A stretch of DNA of 64,000 bases from Cristatella mucedo (taxonomy: Eukaryota; Bryozoa; Phylactolaemata; Cristatellidae), in NCBI GenBank assembly GCA_009760855.2, contig WPIO01000024.1, positions 1,313,501-1,377,500 of the forward strand, read 5' to 3'. The notes under the pieces were generated by a model. The model was not told where the DNA came from. It ran no database searches and saw only the letters and a program-made list of their open reading frames with translations. Numbering within the stretch: the first letter of the stretch is position 1; the number at the start of each line of letters is the position of its first letter. Shown piece after piece: positions 1-10,890 of the stretch. The translations under genes were made by a program, and so were the position numbers.

Positions 1-689
1 GTCCTGCTCGGCCCGGCGCTCTCGAGTCGCGCCGCAGTGCGCGCACCTGAACGAGCGCGACTCGCGGTTGGTCGGCTCGCCCCGCTGTGGTTACGCGCCG
101 ACGGGTTCTCACCCTCAAGCAGCGGCCGCAGGAGCTGTAGCTGTAGCTCATTTGCCCGGCCGGTAGCCTGCCATTTAAATGCCTTCTCCATCAGCGAGGC
201 GGCGGCGGCGCCTTTATGCGGTCGCAACAAAGGAAAACACTTCAGTTGCTGCCCGCGCTCGCACGCGCGAGCGCTCGTGAAAGAGCCGCCGGGCAGCACT
301 CGGCAACAGCTCGGCCAAAGCTCTCAAGTCATGCGAGAACGAGCGGCTGCCGAGCTCTAAAATTAAACGCGGCCGCTCCAGTGCCGCGCCACCGCCGCAC
401 GCCTTGCATCCTTGCAGAGCGCTACTCACGCGCACGCCGGTCCGAAGCGAGGAGTTCGACGCGAGAAGAGGAAGGGCCGCGGGAAGCGGAAGTGGGGCGT
501 TCAGCCCGCACCCACCCGGAAAAGGCGTCCGCCTGACGGCACGGCCCGGCGTCGTGAATGAAACTAGTATTGCCAGCATCGGACCGCCTTGACAAAACAA
601 AAGCACGCTTACCCAAATATTTGCACCGGAGCCGCTGAACGGATGTAGCAATTTGTTTTCTCGTCTTTTAAAATCTCTCGGAGAGCTGA
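1..689. other. GC-rich stretch without a recognisable gene
   Basis: CpG-rich DNA with only short Arg/Ala-rich open frames on both strands. None shows a domain, a plausible splice structure or a repeat family I recognise. It could hold untranslated exon or promoter sequence of a gene to the left, but nothing here proves that. Confidence 0.4.
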
Positions 690-1079
690 GAAGTGCAATC
701 TGGCGAGCACGTGTCCGACGCATCCGGGTTCCGCTCGTGGCATTCGGCAACCTCGACCGTTCGGTTTTACCGACTGACGTTACTAGATCCACTGACTTGA
801 TGAAATTTAAAAAGAAGCTGAAAACACGTCTATTTATCACAGCATTTAGCGGGCTCATGCGATTCGCTCTTGGTGTGCTTGTGCCGGGCTGACACTGCGC
901 ATGCAGCCACTAACCGCATCTGCATCCTGACGTTGTGCATGTAACCTCTAACCACGTTACGCTTTTTGACATTAAGCATGCTGCCACTAACCATTCGATC
1001 AAGCTTTCTTTAACGCACGTACAAAGTGCATAGAAAAAGATAAATTTCTCCGAGGGTGCTGCAAATGTACTATTACTAT
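690..1079 (+). mobile_element. 3' end of an L2-like LINE, decayed
   Basis: The plus frame around 750-830 reads LPTDVTRSTDLMKFKKKLKT, which aligns with the C-terminus of the LINE at 8283-9965 (LPTCVRTSPDLTTFKKNL). It is followed by LINE-like 3' sequence with 'gcatgctgccactaacc' (about 977-993), the reverse of text near 8480. The end at about 1033-1079 is a worn copy of the shared tail, 'agataaatttctccgagggtgct', then 'actattacta'. It is a 5'-truncated, non-coding insertion in the opposite orientation to the larger copy. Confidence 0.7.
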
Positions 1080-2915
1080 AACCTCGCACTGTGCTGGAAT
1101 TCCGCTGTCTCGCCGTTGCGGCGGCGGCGACGGTCGTGGTGCACTGAATAAGAACGTTCGCGCGAGAATTCCAATTTTTTTGGCACTGCCCTGCGGTAAG
1201 TTTTTGAGAAAAAAATCCACCGACCAAAGTTAACGTTAGGGCACCCCCTCTGGAAAACCTTGGCTACGCAGCGGGGCGGCGACACCAAGCTCGCACCAAA
1301 CATGAGTAACTCAGCTCAAAGAGCGATTCGAAGAGGCTTCCGGTGTTCTCGTCATTAGACGGGACTCCGCAGCACGTCAGTTCGCACGAAAGAAAGAAGC
1401 GTCTGCACACGAGGCGCGCACGCGCGTCACGTGTCGATGCTCCGCCATTACCAAGAGCGGCATGGCGCCTGGCAGGAGAGCGAATGTGCAGGAAAGTCTT
1501 ACCGGAAAAGCCGGCCGGAGACTAGCTCGCTGAGGACCTGGTGCATTGCTCGCAATCCGGAGGGTTTTGAGACGTGCATGAAAACTTGAACGTTCGGTCA
1601 GAACGTTCTAGTGCCGAGATCTCGCGGATACACGGCTTTCAATCGACGGTTCGACTGCAGAGCGCTGCACTCAGCATCGGGCGGTTGGACTCTGGCCGCT
1701 TGCCACTAGCCGAGAATGCGACTACGCCTTTGCTACGCCTTTTGAATATATGGCTGGGTCGATTGCGGTGCGAATTGCAAAAGGCAATTGTCTATGTTTT
1801 GCCAGCGGCTTGCTTCAAAATGAAACTGTGGCTAGCTGCGTTTACCAGATGATGACCGAGCTGACATTTCTCGCGGATCCCGACTCATAATGATTAAAAA
1901 CTGGCTGTCAATAATCGAAGGTTTTACGGCCTATAAAAAAGAAGCCCAGCTCATGTGATAGCTTAACCGCTTAGCATCCGCGGTCGAATGCAACCAGACG
2001 CAATCGTGAAGGTGGACGACCTTAAAACGACGCTGCGGCCGTATTGATTGCTGACGCGTCCTGCTATCGCAGCTCTCGTAGCTTTGTGCATTACAGCTGC
2101 CTCCTACGCGAATCGCACGCCGCGCTCCAGGAAGCGCGGGCGTCGCGGCTTGCGTCCCCGCGCCCAGTCGGACCCTCGCTGGCCGAGCTGCGGCTAGTGC
2201 GGCTCTACTTCTGCCCTCACGCACCGCGTAGCCTCCCTCTGCGGCGGCCGCGGCGACAGTACCGAGGCGGCTATAGCCTATCGCGCCGCCTCGGTAGCTC
2301 GGTCTCACAGCGGCCGCTGAGCTAGCGCGCTCAAGCGCGGCCCCCCGTACGGGGCCTGGCGGCTATGCAGACTATTTAGCGGGGGCATTGGGTGGCGCGC
2401 CAGGCGAGGGTCGAGACGCGTTTTATAAAATACCTCTCCGCCAAGTACGTCAGAGGCGTACGTCAGTTTCGTACGTCAGAGACGCGCTAGACCCGTCGCT
2501 CTGTCCCTGGTCTCAGCTGCGCTGGTTCCCCTACTCGAAAGCTCTACCTCGAGCCCCGACCTTGACTAGCGTTCGCGAACAATCGATGGACCGGTCGCGG
2601 CGGCGGCCGCGGGCGGCCTGCGGCATCGTCGCTTGCCGTCGCTTCCGCTCAAGCTCCGCTACTCGTCCTAAGCCAGAGCTGATCCTCGCGCGCTCAGCGG
2701 CTGCGCACGCACCTACCTGCTACATAAGCGGATGCGGGGCTTCCGCGTCCTGACAGGCAAGTCTTCGTGACAGCAGCGGACGGTTGCAGGCGTTCAACAG
2801 CGGCCATGACGTACACCAACGGCTCGGCGGCGTAGAGCTCAAATAAGCTCAAACGCCGACGCCGAATGTGGAATCTCACAAGACTGCCTATCTCACGGCC
2901 CCGACTTTTACGCCG
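1080..2915. other. Gene-less CpG-rich stretch
   Basis: The part from about 2030 to 2750 is very rich in CpG and Ala/Arg-coding triplets and resembles a CpG island. Open frames of 90-125 codons occur on both strands but have no domain, no repeat relation and no convincing splice partner. No function is assigned. Confidence 0.4.
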
Positions 2916-3061
2916 AGTTGGTTTGGTCTAGCGGTTAAGGTGCTCGCCCCGACCATGGTCTGACTGAGGTCGGGGGCTCGAGCCCCAAGGCATACGTGAA
3001 GCGCGTGAATAGAGATTAAGTTCTCTTGGGCGCTATATAAATGAATTATACTATTAATTAT
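2916..3061 (+). mobile_element. Family 1 SINE (tRNA head, L2 tail)
   Basis: A tRNA-like head has box A 'tggtctagcggttaagg' and box B 'ggctcgagccc'. It is followed by 'gcgcgtgaatagagatt' and 'aagttctcttgggcgctat', then 'ataaatgaattata'. The last half matches the 3' tail of the LINE at 8283-9965. The copy is complete at both ends and ends in an AT-rich run. Confidence 0.85.
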
Positions 3062-3231
3062 TTACGCGGCTTCGGCCATAGATTATCGCATAATTGGTTT
3101 GTAGCCTTTGCAATCCAGGAACCGCGAATAATGACTACCAGTCATAATGTCGATTTAGTTCGCCGCCGTTTCATAGCGCCTAGCGCCGAGCCTCCTAGAT
3201 AGTAATACAGGCTAACCGATTCAACATCATC

Positions 3232-3234
<3 letters not shown>

Positions 3235-3264
<30 letters not shown>
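3235..3264. repeat. (TA)n microsatellite
   Basis: A pure TA run that sits exactly at the 3' end of the inverted family 1 SINE that follows it, so it probably grew out of the SINE tail. Confidence 0.9.
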
Positions 3265-3268
<4 letters not shown>

Positions 3269-3390
3269 ATTTGTAAAGCACCCTAAGAGAGCTTGATCTC
3301 TATTTGGGCGCTTCACATACTAAACGGGGCTCGTGCCCACGACCTCGGCCGTAGCGAGCACCTTAACAACTGGGCCAGACCATCGCGGCT
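3265..3390 (-). mobile_element. Family 1 SINE, inverted
   Basis: On the minus strand the head (gggccagttgttaagg, degenerate box B at about 3326-3336) leads into the tail, seen on plus as 'aaagcaccctaagagagc' and 'ttgatctctatttgggcgct'. Its 3' end is the (TA)n run to the left. Confidence 0.8.
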
Positions 3391-3397
3391 TTATACA

Positions 3398-3665
3398 GCG
3401 GCAAAATGGCCTAACTGGCAATCACCACCGCTTGCAGTGGGCAATACCTCGGTCCCTAGGCCGGGGGCTCGAATCCTGCGGTTGGTGACTCTGTATCGCT
3501 GCTACAAGCGGTGTGGAAATGGCCGTAAAGGCTCTTCTGTCGCTATACAAAAAAGGGTGTTAAATCAGTTAGTAATTTTTTTAATACAGGATCATCTATT
3601 GCACTACTCGAACTTACGACCCGGGTGGCGAAGAGCGAGCACCTTAGATACTAGGACATGCTCCG
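3398..3665. mobile_element. Composite of family 2 SINE pieces in both orientations
   Basis: A short inverted body piece (tcaccaccgcttgcagtgg, about 3420-3440) is followed by a plus-strand copy with box B 'ggctcgaatcc', the body 'ggccgtaaaggctcttctgt' and the tail 'gttaaatcagttag'. A partial inverted head (about 3590-3665) comes after it. This is best read as nested or rearranged SINEs. Confidence 0.65.
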
Positions 3666-3815
3666 CATACTAGGATTCGTGACTTAGATACTACAATATA
3701 CGAGAAACTTCGAAGTCTCTGGGTTGTCGCACAGGGGACGGCTCCGTCGCCTCAGTCTGCCTGTATAACAACCGCACATTTCCACCCTCTCGCTCCCACA
3801 CAGCCACGCTCTTAA

Positions 3816-3817
<2 letters not shown>

Positions 3818-3908
<91 letters not shown>
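3818..3908. repeat. (CT)n microsatellite
   Basis: About 90 bases of almost pure CT, one of seven long CT/GA arrays in the window. Confidence 0.95.
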
Positions 3909-3911
<3 letters not shown>

Positions 3912-4654
3912 TCTCTTTCTCTGTCTCTAATTCACTCGCTGTTCTTGAGAATCTACATGAATTCTCTCAGATAATTGTTTTAGGATTAGCATGGTGGGGG
4001 CTATGGGCGAGCACCCTGATTAATCCACCTAAACGGGCAGGCTGGCCGAGGGGGGAGGGGGGCACACCTTGTTGGCCGGCGGCTGCTCCCACCGCGCAGA
4101 TCCGGCGACCGCTCCCAGAAGGCAACATTTAATGGAGTTCGCCGCCAGGAGCAGTTGCGTTTGATCTGTTGCATCTAAGGTCATAGCTAACCAGTGAAGC
4201 TTTCTAATCGTACCGCTCAATTAATGTTCGATAGAGTGGTACATGTCTCACGATCCGTCGACCGCTTCCAGCAGGCAAGTGCTATTGGGATTCTTCACTA
4301 GGATTTATTACCCAGTTAGATATAATGCGTCTAAGCTAATAGCTAATAGCCGCACTAGCCCACTAGATTTCGGCTGGGCGTCGGTTCAGCGTTAGGAGAA
4401 CGCAACCCTCGCAAGCAGTCTTCAGAGCAGCAGTCGCGATTCCCCCACAGCGCCCAGCGCACCAAGCGCTCGTTCCACCCCTGGCTGGGCGTGGACGAGC
4501 GAGCGCCAGGCTAGAGCCTTTTCAGCTGCGGCAGCAAGTCGACCGAGGCTGCAGCGCGTCTCACTGAGGCGGAGCGGTGCTCAGACCCCCGCGGCGGCAG
4601 CGTGCACGCGCGACGCCTCGCCGCAGCGCCGCCGCCGACCGCCAGCCCGCCGGT

Positions 4655-4655
<1 letters not shown>

Positions 4656-4702
<47 letters not shown>
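4656..4702. repeat. (GGC)n triplet repeat
   Basis: About 15 uninterrupted GGC units inside a CpG-rich island. A second, shorter CCG run lies at 4880-4912. Confidence 0.9.
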
Positions 4703-4705
<3 letters not shown>

Positions 4706-5084
4706 GCGTTGCCTAACTCCGCTATCGGACCTCTTTCGCTCGAGAGATCGCTCGGAGCGCGCGGCCCAACTCGACGCCATTGTTAATTGTTGCCCTTAGC
4801 GCACGGACCGCGGTTCAAGTGCTCGGAGCACTTATTACGTAGCAGAGACCGAAGTTTAGGGGAGCGGGAGCTCTGCAGCGCCGCCGCCGCCGCCGCCGCA
4901 GCCGCCGCCGCCACCTAGTTTGGCAGCCGGCGGTCGCACACGGCGGCGTCGCCAACAACCAACGCGCAGCGCCGCACCCTTAACCGTCACGCTGCAGCAG
5001 CCCCTTCGCTTCTGCCGCTTTGCCTTTCCAAGTTCTGGGCTTTATCAAGTTCTACTCTTTCTTTGCTGAAGGCCACGATCGGCT

Positions 5085-5210
5085 AGCTAAGCTAACTAAA
5101 GCTATAAGCTAAGCTATAAGCTATAAGCTATATAAGCTAAGCTATAAGCTAACTAAACAACTAAAACTAAAAACAACAACTAAACAACTAAAACCAACTA
5201 AACAGAAGCA
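5085..5210. repeat. Tandem ctataag/actaaa low-complexity repeat
   Basis: Irregular tandem copies of 'gctataagcta' grade into 'aactaaaac' units. It is AT-rich within a GC-rich surrounding and not coding. Confidence 0.7.
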
Positions 5211-5982
5211 TACGGCGAATGTTCCCGTTGCTCTCAGCAGCAGGCTCCGGCTGAGGCCGAGGCTGGGCATAGCCAGACAGGATTCAGCCCAGGAGATGGC
5301 GGCGTACAGTGCGTCGCAGCAGCGGCGCCGTCAGAGGCTGCGGTGCAGGCTAGGCAGCTGACCGCCGCCGCTGCCCGCTGTCGCTGCCCGATGTTGCTGC
5401 TGCTGCTGCAGCTGCTGCGGGCAGCCACTGCTGCAGGTGCTGCCGCTCCAGCGCTCGCTTACTCGGGGCAGAGCCGGCTCGCCGAGGCCTAGACGCTACG
5501 GCGCACAGGTGCACTGGCTCGGGGCTCCGTTAGTATCCGGGACCGAAGTGGCACCGTCCCCCTGGCCGAACCAGCTTCGGTGGCAAGATTCTGCCGAGAA
5601 GAGATGGCGATTCCTTGAGAACTGAAATCGGCCGAGGGAAGCTAATGCGACTTTGTCCATGCGTAGCGACACACGAACGACAGGCTCGGGTCGTAGGAGT
5701 GCGGGACAGGGGGGGTGGACCTCAGAGAGCGGAGCAAGGAGCTGTGCGACGATCTCAGAGAGACAGCCAGCCCCCTGCACTAGCGAGGAAAGCTCGGGCG
5801 TTTTCTATTTAGGGAATTACATTAGACGGTCGTGCCTAGCGGAGCTGGGGACCGGTCAGGCCCTCTCGGTACTCGCCTTGAAAATGGCTGCTCGAAAACC
5901 GGAAGTGGGAACATGGGAAGCCGGCCTGTGCTGGCAAACGGTCAGCTGATCCAGTAGCCTCATTTTAGAATAGTAAGAACAA

Positions 5983-6060
5983 AAATAATACTTTTTAATA
6001 GCGCCCTCCGAGAACTTCGAGAACTTTTTTCTGTTCGCTTTACAGGTCCTGTAAATGAAA
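5983..6060 (-). mobile_element. Worn L2-type retroposon tail, inverted
   Basis: The plus strand reads 'tttttaatagcgccctccga' then 'gaacttcgagaac' and 'ttcgctttaca'. This is the reverse of the shared LINE/SINE 3' tail with a short insertion. No head is recognisable. Confidence 0.5.
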
Positions 6061-6330
6061 GCACGATCACCTGATTAGCGGTAACCCGCACATCAACGAA
6101 CATAATATGATATGATATAGGGGAATATGGAGAACGTAGGTAAAATAAAAAATTGCCTTGCGAAGTTTTACACGGCTAACACTCTGATACCCACCAAAAG
6201 CAGCGAGCTTGAGCACGAACACGGGACTCTCACTTTAAGAGCCATGTACGTCGCTTTGAAGCTCACTTCGTATTGCCAGCTACAGGCCGTATAAAAATGA
6301 AGGATAAAGATAAAAAAAAAATACAAAACA

Positions 6331-6482
6331 AAGGTCAGCTGAACAGCCTCGTTGATACGGTGGCAGATGAGCCTCGGCGGCTATCGCCCCGCTTGCACCG
6401 GGCAATGCAGGAACGTCCGCTGCAGGACTCGAACCCGCGATTCGGGTCGGGAAGAGCGAGCACGTAGCTCCTGGGCTAAGAA
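6331..6482 (-). mobile_element. Family 2 SINE, inverted
   Basis: The plus strand shows the reverse tail 'gtcagctgaacagcctcgtt', body 'ggcggctatcgccccgcttg' and box B 'gactcgaaccc'. An A-rich run (6300-6330) lies at its 3' end. Confidence 0.75.
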
Positions 6483-6969
6483 GTAAGACGCAGGGATCGG
6501 GTGAGCGGTCCGAGCGAACGAGTCGCACGGGCGCGCGCGCGCCCCTTTCAGCGAGGCTTTCGTGGAGAGCAGCCGCGGTCTGTGCAGAGGAGAGCGCGCT
6601 GGCAATCAGCGCATTGTCAGCGCTCTCCGTCACTCCGAGCCCTGCGCAGGTCTGATTTTCCCCGAGCGTCTACAGGCTTGCTAGTAGCTTCGATATTCCG
6701 GGTAACTTTGGATCTCACCTTGTTTGTATTAAGCCTTACTTTGAAAAGCTTTGCGAGATCCGTGTCGGTCGACTTGCGGCTGCCGAGGCTGGGAGAATTT
6801 GCTGATGACACAACTGACGAGAGTAGTGGTATCTTTAAGCGGGTTGCTCATCCCACTCACGACATTTTTCTTTAATGCCCACATCATCTAAGAAGGGCCA
6901 TCATGTGACATAATGACTGCGGAGTATCCGACCAAAGGGCGGGATTCGTGCGCCGGTGTACGGGTGCAC

Positions 6970-7142
6970 TTTGTACTCTGTGCTCGCTTTTCGCGACCGT
7001 GAGTTCACGACCGAGGTCATGAGTGCGAATCCTGCAGCAGGCGAACTTTTACTGCCAGCGGCGAGCGGCGGTGGCGAGAGCCGTTAAGGCTCATCTGCCG
7101 CTGTGCAAATGAGGCTGCTATAAATCAGCTAATAGTTTTTCT
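6970..7142 (+). mobile_element. Family 2 SINE
   Basis: Degenerate head with 'gaccgaggtcatgagtgcga' and 'atcctgcagcagg', body 'gagccgttaaggctcatctg' and tail 'ctgctataaatcagctaata'. It ends 42 bases before a family 1 SINE. Confidence 0.7.
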
Positions 7143-7183
7143 GCAGCGAGCAAGCAAGTCAGCAGCGACGCATGTAAATGACG

Positions 7184-7328
7184 AGCTGGTTCGGTCCAGC
7201 GGTTAACGTGCTCTCGCCCCGACCAAGGTCTGGCTGAGGTCACGGGCTCGAGCCCCGAGGCACACGTCAAGCGCCTGAATAGAGATTAAGTTCTCTTCGG
7301 GCGCAATACGAATGACTTGTATTACAAT
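7184..7328 (+). mobile_element. Family 1 SINE
   Basis: Box A 'tggttcggtccagcggtt', box B 'ggctcgagcccc', then 'aagcgcctgaatagagatta' and 'agttctcttcgggcgc'. It is complete and close in sequence to the copy at 2916. Confidence 0.85.
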
Positions 7329-8084
7329 GCTTCAGGGCGAGGAAATGGAATCTTAAGCAAACCTTAATAACGACCAGCGTCGCCGCGGGCTTAGCAATGG
7401 CTTGAAAGTGCGTTTACGGGCGGCGCCAGCTTAGCAACCGAATTCGTCCTAGTCGTACGCCAAGAAGAAGAGATCCGAGTTAGACAAACGCGCGGAAGGA
7501 TACACGACGTGAGGTCTGACCGCGACAGGTCGATTGAGCGTTGGCGCTCCTGCGTCTTTTTTCTTCATCTCCCTTCAAGCCAGCGCTTATTGGGAGCACT
7601 GCCGGTTGCCTGGCCGCCAGGGGCCAGGGTAGATTCTCGTTCTGCATTCTAATCGCGACATTACCAAGATCGCTGCGTGCGTCGGCGACGGGATCTCTGC
7701 GGCGGCGGCAGCAGCAGCAGCAGCCGCCCAGAGGATCGATTGGCGGCAGAGACATGCGAGCTGCGACTGATGCTCGGAGCGAGCGGACGACTCGACCTGC
7801 ATAGAGTCCGACGGCGGCCGCGCTGCAGCTCGAGAGTCGGACAGGGGGGATAAGTGACTTCCGGCTCGGCTCGCGCAGACCGACCGGGATCGATGCGACA
7901 GTCGCGGATCTTCGGCTTACCCGCGTTGAGGGGCGTGGTCAACCGACCGCCAGCGCTCGCTCGTCGCGACTCCGGATCGCAGCAGCGGCAAGGCCGTTTG
8001 AGAGCGAGAGCCGCTTCGTTCGACGTCGATACATTTCGCTGTACGCTGTGCGCCAAGGGGTTGAAATCGGTCGAGGCACTGTTC
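7329..8084. other. Gene-less stretch
   Basis: Moderately CpG-rich. Frames of up to 142 codons overlap each other on both strands with no domain. A short CAG run lies near 7709. No gene is supported. Confidence 0.35.
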
Positions 8085-8165
8085 GCTTCGAAACATCTGG
8101 ACAGAAAATTTCGCTCGGCGAGTCAGAGACTGTGGAACTCGCTTCCTTGCACGGTTCTTTCGCAA
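8085..8165 (+). mobile_element. Possible LINE C-terminal fragment
   Basis: The plus frame reads KFRSASQRLWNSLPCTV, which resembles the A-x-x-x-WNSLP-x-x-V motif at the end of L2/CR1 reverse transcriptase proteins (AFSSYAPKAWNSLPTCV in the neighbouring LINE). It is too short to be sure, and chance similarity is possible. Confidence 0.35.
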
Positions 8166-8282
8166 TCGTGGCTCCACTGGCTCTCTTTCCTCCGCATCGT
8201 TTCCAGCAGCAGCCCTGGCGCTGGCATTGACGGTTACTCGTCTGTCTTTCTGGCCAGTCTGAGCTTCTCGCTTTCTCTTTAG

Positions 8283-9965
8283 CGCTCGAAATAATAATAA
8301 TAATCGTAATAACGCACTTGATAAAGCGCCCTCAGAGAACTCAATCTCTTCCTAGGCGCTTTACATTTGCTTCAAAGGGAAACGCGATTGAATCGTGAGT
8401 AATGTCATGCTCAATAAACAACATGAATAACACGGTTAGGGGTGACATGCACAGGGTCAGCATGCAAATGTGGTCAGTGGCAGCATGCACAGTGTCAGCT
8501 CGCATAAGCACGTGAAGGACGAATCACAGGGACCCACTAAATGCTGTCCTAAATAGATGTGCTTATAAGTTCTTTTTAAATGTGGTCAGGTCAGGGGATG
8601 TTCTGACGCAGGTCGGGAGGGAGTTCCAGGCTTTGGGAGCATACGAACTAAATGCACGGTCTCCAAAGGATTTAAGGTTTGTACGAGGTATTTCTAGACT
8701 GTTGGATTCCGAAAAGCGGGTGGTACGATGCTTGGCCTGATGGGGGAGTATGTCGGAGAGATAGGCTGGAGCCAAAGAATGAGTTACCTAAAAGTGGGCA
8801 ACAAAACCTTCAAGTCGATCCGCTGCTTGACTGGTAGCCAGCGAAGGTCGGCAAGGAGTGGTGTGATGTGGCCACTGCGACGCTCACGACAGACAGGCCT
8901 AGCTGCAGAGTTTTGCACCAGCTGTAAGCGCGTGATTGCACATGCCGGTAGACCAGCAAGCAGTGAGTTGCAGAAGTCATGACGGGATGTCACAAATGCA
9001 TGGACCAATTGAGGTGTGGTATCCATTTTTAAACAAGCCCGAGTTTTAGCAATGCTAGGCAGCTAAAAGTAGGCAGACTTGATTGTGGAATTGATGCTGT
9101 CGTCTAACGAAAGGTCACTTTGGAACATGACACTTGGATTTCGTGCAGATTCAACAGGGGATATGCTGAAAGAGCCAATTATGAGCGGGAACCTTTTCAA
9201 ATTCTGAATCAAACGTAGTTTGCCCATAATTAGCAAGCTAGTTTTATCATCATTCAATTTAAGAAAATTTGCTATCAACCGTGTGCGAATGTCATCAATA
9301 CATACAGCAAGGGAGTTGAGAGAATTCGACGTGTACTCGAGGGCTGGGAGGAATCAAAGCAATAGTACAACTGTGTGTCATCCGCATAGTAGTGAAAGCC
9401 TTGTGTGTGCTTGGCAATCACATCGGCAAGAGGGAGAGTATAAACCATGAAAAGAACCGGACCTAGCACGGAGCCCTGAGGTACCCCATATGTCAGAGGT
9501 ATCTCGGATGATCTTTGTCGATTCACGTCAATACTCTGGAGTCTCCCACTGAGATAGGATGTGAACCATTGCAGAGCAGTGCCAGTGATGCCCCGGCGAG
9601 ACGAGGGAGGCGCTCTAGAAGAACTTGATGATCGATCGTATCAAAACTTCCGAAAGATCGAGCAAAACAAGTAGAGATGCTCTACCCATGTCTGCATTCC
9701 TAAGTAGGTCGTTGTACATCTGAAACAATGCTGATTCTGTAGAGTGATTAGCTCTAAAGCCAGACTGGAACTTACTAGCAAGGTTTAAAGTTTTAGTGTA
9801 CGAGTTCAGCTGGTCTGCCACGAGTCGTTCCAGTGTCTTTGATAAGAATGATAGGAGACTGGGCGGTAGTTGCCCGGTTCTCTTGGTCTAGCCTCGCTTT
9901 CTTGAGTAGTGGCCCGACTACAGCTTTTTTGAAAGGTGCTAAGACATGACCTGGGGCTAATCACA
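8283..9965 (-). mobile_element. L2/CR1-like non-LTR retrotransposon, 5'-truncated and frameshifted
   Basis: On the minus strand this holds pieces of a LINE reverse transcriptase: FKKAVVGPLL near 9925, QSGFRANHSTESAL (about 9770), a frameshift then FDTIDHQVLLERL (about 9640-9600), YGVPQGSVLGPVLF (about 9490-9450) with catalytic YADDTQLYY (about 9395), then the C-terminal block RHDFCNSLLAGLP and the final AWNSLPTCV at about 8625. Several frameshifts break it, so it is inactive. The 3' end (8283-8365) is a stem-capable tail, aagcgcc...agagattgagttctct...gggcgcttt, followed by (ATT)n. That end is typical of the L2 clade. Nothing upstream of the reverse transcriptase (endonuclease, ORF1) is present. 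Confidence 0.9.
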
Positions 9966-10735
9966 TATTAATGATGTTAGTTATGTTAGTATAGGTACTG
10001 CTTGTCCCTTAGGAAGTCGAGCCGATGACCTTAATTATGGCGAGTGGCTAATGCCCTAATCACTCTCAACTTCTGAATTGTAAAGGTAATACTCAAGTTC
10101 CTGAAATATAACGACGAGGAGCCGGTTACGCCATAATCCACGATTAGGCGGTGTACAATCGTATGCCGTGTCAGTCAGCTGTCTGCCAGGCTTTGTGGCT
10201 GGCAGGAGTTAAGCTCTAGACGTTGAGTCAGGCTGGAGTTACGCCCGACGCTCTGTTCGCACTATTGGCAGTTCAGGAGGTGGGTGCTCCGGCCTCCTAC
10301 AAGAATCGCTGTGCACCGCGGCTGATTCTAGAAATCTGTACTCCTTGGCCGCCGCAGTCGAATAGGCTTCGCCACGCTGTGGATATGGACTCGTTACCTT
10401 AAGGTATCGGCACTTTTAATTGTGGCCGCGTTCAGCTGCCGCCGGCATTCACCCGCCCGCATTGCAACTGCTCCCTCGCTAGTCGCTAGCCGCGTCTCAA
10501 GGGTGACGGACTTCGTCGGTCGTTCGGTCGCGCTTCGGCGAGGACCGGCGCCACTACGAGAGAGCGCTGCGTTTGCAGCAGACGATAAATAACGCAGAAT
10601 ACGCTAAATCCCGCTAGCTAAACGGTCGCCGACGCGCTACCGAACTGCTACTGCTTTTTTCGGGCTGTTCTAGAGATGTTCTAGGCGATGAATTCGCGAG
10701 CGCGGCTGGCCCAAAGAGAAAGAGATTTTACAGCC
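9966..10735. other. Gene-less stretch
   Basis: No frame longer than about 60 codons and no repeat family recognised. GC content rises toward the right. I see nothing functional. Confidence 0.4.
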
Positions 10736-10890
10736 GCGCTGGTTTGGCCCAGCGGCTAAGGTGCTCTCGCCTCGACGTCGGTCTGGCCGAGATCGCGCGC
10801 TCGAGCCCAGCGGCATATGTGAAGCGCCTGAATAGAGATCTTGAGTTCTCTTGGGACGTCGTACAAATTATTAATGCAAACAAATAATAT
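10736..10890 (+). mobile_element. Family 1 SINE
   Basis: Head 'ctggtttggcccagcggcta', box B 'cgctcgagcccagc', then 'gaagcgcctgaatagagatc' and 'ttgagttctcttgggacgtc'. The end is AT-rich ('attaatgcaaacaaataata'). Confidence 0.85.

Larger units (their letters stand above)
3911..5980. other. Gene-less stretch with CpG island
   Basis: From 4400 to 5000 the DNA is CpG-rich with GGC and GCC runs. Open frames here are poly-Pro, poly-Gly or Arg-rich readings of those runs. No conserved domain is visible on either strand up to 5980. Confidence 0.4.
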
